From NCBI GenBank assembly GCA_964442075.1, contig CAYTWH010000063.1, positions 1-17,575 of the forward strand: a stretch of DNA of 17,575 bases. The letters are read 5' to 3'. Both the position numbers and the translations under genes were made by a program. The DNA comes from CAYTAU01 sp964442075 (GTDB taxonomy: Bacteria; Bacteroidota; Bacteroidia; Bacteroidales; CAYTAU01). The notes under the pieces were generated by a model. That model was given only the letters and a program-made list of their open reading frames with translations, searched no databases and had not been told where the DNA came from. Positions 15,486 through 17,575 of this stretch are shown piece after piece (within the stretch, counting starts at the first letter, position 1; every line of letters starts with the position of its first letter).

Positions 15486-16757
15486 TTATTTAATTTGTCT
15501 AATAAGCATTCCTGGGTAATAATTCTTTGCTCCTTTAAATGTTGTAACATCTATTTTTTGTTCTGTATTATCTTCATTAGCATTATATCTATTATCCCAT
15601 ATCATTTTTTTATCAACTGTTATAATTCCTTTTCTAATATATGTGGTTTTTCCAGTTTCAGAATCTATAGTTTGCTCAAGTACTTCAAATTTTTCTTTTC
15701 CTAACAAACCCTCTTTCATTCCAATTTTAGCTGTAATTGGATTCCCAGAGTATAAAGGTGTTTTTGTTTTAAAAACATCATACTCTTTTTGAAGTTTACT
15801 ATAAACTTTATCAATATTTCTAATAGTTGATAATTCAATTATCTGTTCTTCAGTTCTTCCTTTTAATGAAAATGTTACTAAACTTGTTGCTTTTTGTTCT
15901 CCAATAAATACTAATTCAAATAAATCTGAATTATCAAAATTATTTTTTTTATCTAAATTAATACTTGCTTTATCCATCCAGTAATCATTATAAAAAACTG
16001 CTGCAATAGAATCATTCCATTTCAATTGGTATAACCTTGATGTTGTCCAAACAGAATAACCTTCTTTAGTTTTTTTATAAATTTTATCTGCAACCTTTTT
16101 TGCGGCCATTGAACCTATTATATTAGGTATTTGATCTGCTGCTATGTATGCGGATTCCCTTATTACTAATGCGGCACATTCATTGCTTACAAAATTAAGC
16201 CTCGAAATAATTACAAATGTATTTCCAATCAACTCCTCTCCTGCATCTGCTAACGAAGCCATTCCTCTAGCTGTTTTATTAGCAATACTTGCTTCTAAAT
16301 CTGTAGCGTTATAAAATCCTCTTTCCGAAATCAAACTCATATCAAACGAACCATCTTCCTGTCTATTAAACCATTTTGCAACAAGTTCATTAGCAATTTT
16401 CTTTTCTTTTAGAAATTTATCTGAGATTAAAGGCATATCCTTAAGCTTTTCACTTCCAACAGAATCCTTTTTTGTTCTTACCTTTTTTATGCCTGCTTCT
16501 GTACGTTCTTCATTTGTGATAGGATAATCTTTAGGATTAAAAGACTTTACTTCAAGATTATGATTATTATACTTATCAGGAAAAGGAGCCTTATAATATG
16601 CTTTAATTACTGTGTCTTTCATAGGAAATTTATCAGACTCCATTAATATTGTATACAAAGAACTTCTGCGATATTTAATTCCATCTAGTGCTTTTTGTGC
16701 AAATAAATTAATTGCACTTAGCATTACTACTAAACTAATAATTGTAAATTTTTTCAT
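15486..16757 (-). CDS. Exported protein of unknown function, first gene of the five-gene operon
   Basis: A 423-residue protein with a signal peptide (MKKFTIISLVVMLSAINLFA, cleavage near 20). The mature part begins KALDGIKYRRSSLYTILM. It has strongly patterned motifs: KAPFPDKYNNH (57-67), ELVAKWFNR (124-132), ERGFYNATDLEASIA (145-159) and SLADAGEELIGNTFVII (168-184). I recognise this pattern from conserved hypothetical exported proteins of Bacteroidota but cannot name the family. The second half (about 230-420) is beta-rich and polar, with a repeated hydrophobic/polar alternation that would fit an exposed domain. It leads the tightly packed minus-strand operon (gaps of 5-23 nt). The promoter probably lies in 16758-16864, where TATATTTA at 16783-16790 (minus strand) is one base off a -7 box. 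Confidence 0.76.
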   Translation of the reverse strand: MKKFTIISLVVMLSAINLFAQKALDGIKYRRSSLYTILMESDKFPMKDTVIKAYYKAPFPDKYNNHNLEVKSFNPKDYPITNEERTEAGIKKVRTKKDSVGSEKLKDMPLISDKFLKEKKIANELVAKWFNRQEDGSFDMSLISERGFYNATDLEASIANKTARGMASLADAGEELIGNTFVIISRLNFVSNECAALVIRESAYIAADQIPNIIGSMAAKKVADKIYKKTKEGYSVWTTSRLYQLKWNDSIAAVFYNDYWMDKASINLDKKNNFDNSDLFELVFIGEQKATSLVTFSLKGRTEEQIIELSTIRNIDKVYSKLQKEYDVFKTKTPLYSGNPITAKIGMKEGLLGKEKFEVLEQTIDSETGKTTYIRKGIITVDKKMIWDNRYNANEDNTEQKIDVTTFKGAKNYYPGMLIRQIK

Positions 16758-16795
16758 ATTATAAATTTTAAAAATTAATAAATAAATATAAATAA

Positions 16796-16860
16796 TTAGC
16801 TAATTCGTAAATGTGCTAATGTGCTAATTAACGAATCAACTAATTTGCTAATTAATAATT
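16796..16860. repeat. Short GCTAAT-type repeat in the intergenic gap
   Basis: This stretch holds several TGCTAAT or AGCTAAT units, including a tandem pair of an 8-bp unit (about 16811-16826), plus inverted ATTCGT (16803-16808) and ACGAAT (16831-16836). It lies between the fibronectin III-like gene and the exported operon. It has no T tract and is not a good terminator. Similar low-complexity repeats are common between genes in this phylum. Confidence 0.55.
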
Positions 16861-16864
16861 ACCT

Positions 16865-17479
16865 TTAAACCGTAATTTCTTCAATTTCGCTTCGTATGCC
16901 AATTTGCTTGCCATCTATTACTGCCCATGCTGTGTATTCATACACACAGTGCACGTCCATATCCATATCTTTTGTATCTATATATGGGCTGTGAATATCA
17001 TAAGCCATAAACTCAAATTTTTCTTCGCCACCTTTACGTCTGTAAATATTTACGCCTTCGGTAAGGCTTTTGGTAAACGAAATTTCTACACCACTGCTTA
17101 CACGTCTAAGCTCAATATTGGGTTTGTAAGTTTTTTGGTCGAAAGGATTTTCTTCGCCAATAATACCAAAATCTCTTCCAATTTTGGGTGTATATTGCGA
17201 ATCGTTTTTTACTTTTTGTGCTATGCCACGGCACAGTTTTTCTACCTTGGCACGGTCGGTAGCTGTCTTTTTAAACTGTGCCAGCTTTTTGGTTAGCAGT
17301 TCTAATTCGTCAGTAATATCAACATCATACAAATCTGCCAAATCCTGCAGTGCTTTTATTTCTTCTTCATTTATACCATAATGATTTACATTTGCAATAG
17401 CTTTTTTTACAAAGTTTTTTAACCATACCAAAAACTGTACTTTGTTTCCCGGGATATAATCCCCTACTCTGTTTTTCAT
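16865..17479 (-). CDS. Protein of unknown function with fibronectin III-like C-terminus
   Basis: A 204-residue protein with no signal peptide, starting MKNRVGDYIPGNKVQFLVWLKNF. Residues about 10-100 are helical (EEEIKALQDLADLYDVDITDE, then KKTATDRAKVEKLCRGIAQKV). Residues about 115-204 look like a fibronectin III-type beta-sandwich: IELRRVSSGVEISFTK, VNIYRRKGGEEKFEFMAYD and the closing YEYTAWAVIDGKQIG strands. Similar proteins occur in Bacteroidota, sometimes in several copies, without known function. By eye its codons look richer in C and G than the operon that follows. The 107-nt gap with short repeats suggests it is a separate transcription unit, though the strand is the same. Confidence 0.72.
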   Translation of the reverse strand: MKNRVGDYIPGNKVQFLVWLKNFVKKAIANVNHYGINEEEIKALQDLADLYDVDITDELELLTKKLAQFKKTATDRAKVEKLCRGIAQKVKNDSQYTPKIGRDFGIIGEENPFDQKTYKPNIELRRVSSGVEISFTKSLTEGVNIYRRKGGEEKFEFMAYDIHSPYIDTKDMDMDVHCVYEYTAWAVIDGKQIGIRSEIEEITV

Positions 17480-17538
17480 AATAAATAAGTTTTATAATTA
17501 ATATTAAGATTAAATAATAGTGCAATTAATAGTCCCCA

Positions 17539-17575
17539 AAATGATTTCTTGGGCGTAAGAAATGACTTCTTGGGC
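17539..17575. repeat. 21-bp tandem repeat at the window edge
   Basis: A unit beginning AAATGATTTCTTGGGC is followed, 21 bases later, by a second copy with one substitution (AAATGACTTCTTGGGC). The second copy is cut by the window end, so the full number of units is unknown. It lies upstream of the fibronectin III-like gene. Confidence 0.6.

Noticed and set aside
16796..16860. Possible terminator for the fibronectin III-like gene
   Set aside because: The inverted arms are only six bases, the loop is long and no T tract follows, so it does not look like an intrinsic terminator.

Overview
This is an AT-rich chromosomal window that looks like Bacteroidota, probably an uncultured or marine Bacteroidales-like lineage. 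Four things point there: a gene order (DUF2520 dehydrogenase-like, KdsC-like HAD phosphatase, UbiA-type lipid prenyltransferase) that I know from that phylum; many exported proteins with short signal peptides ending in AQ/SQ; promoter-like TAnnTTTG boxes; and a DUF6175-type secreted protein. The species cannot be read from the sequence.

Left part (1-2415, minus strand): a compact three-gene operon for envelope or lipid housekeeping. Next comes a small CoA-binding-fold protein (plus strand, 2572-2931), which converges with and overlaps by two bases a large exported protein (minus strand, 2928-5405). That protein joins a CAP/SCP-like domain, an OmpA-like domain and a helical-repeat C-terminus.

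Centre (5553-11684, plus strand): ribD for riboflavin synthesis, then 26 nt later a 1081-residue exported protein. It has about 14 WD40 blades, a beta-sandwich-like linker and a caspase-fold peptidase with its His/Cys dyad intact. A clear terminator (9909-9957) ends this unit. An enoyl-CoA hydratase gene follows, overlapping an RluA-type pseudouridine synthase gene that seems to start at TTG and carries a perfect terminator-like palindrome inside its S4 domain.

Repeat zone (11685-12476): two direct copies of a repeat of about 225 bp bracket a 60-residue two-helix membrane protein. Each copy holds three hairpins. One is a textbook minus-strand terminator, and another shows a compensatory base-pair change between copies.

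Right part (12477-17479, minus strand): a tight five-gene operon made entirely of exported proteins (423 aa, two tandem paralogues of 174 and 162 aa of which one is a lipoprotein, a DUF6175-like protein, and a 320 aa protein). Upstream of it lies a separate cytoplasmic protein with a fibronectin III-like C-terminus. I consider this exported operon the best candidate for an undescribed envelope-associated system. The block is bracketed by an 11-nt inverted match (12434-12444 / 17529-17539), and the window ends in a 21-bp tandem repeat. No rRNA, tRNA, CRISPR array or transposase gene was seen.
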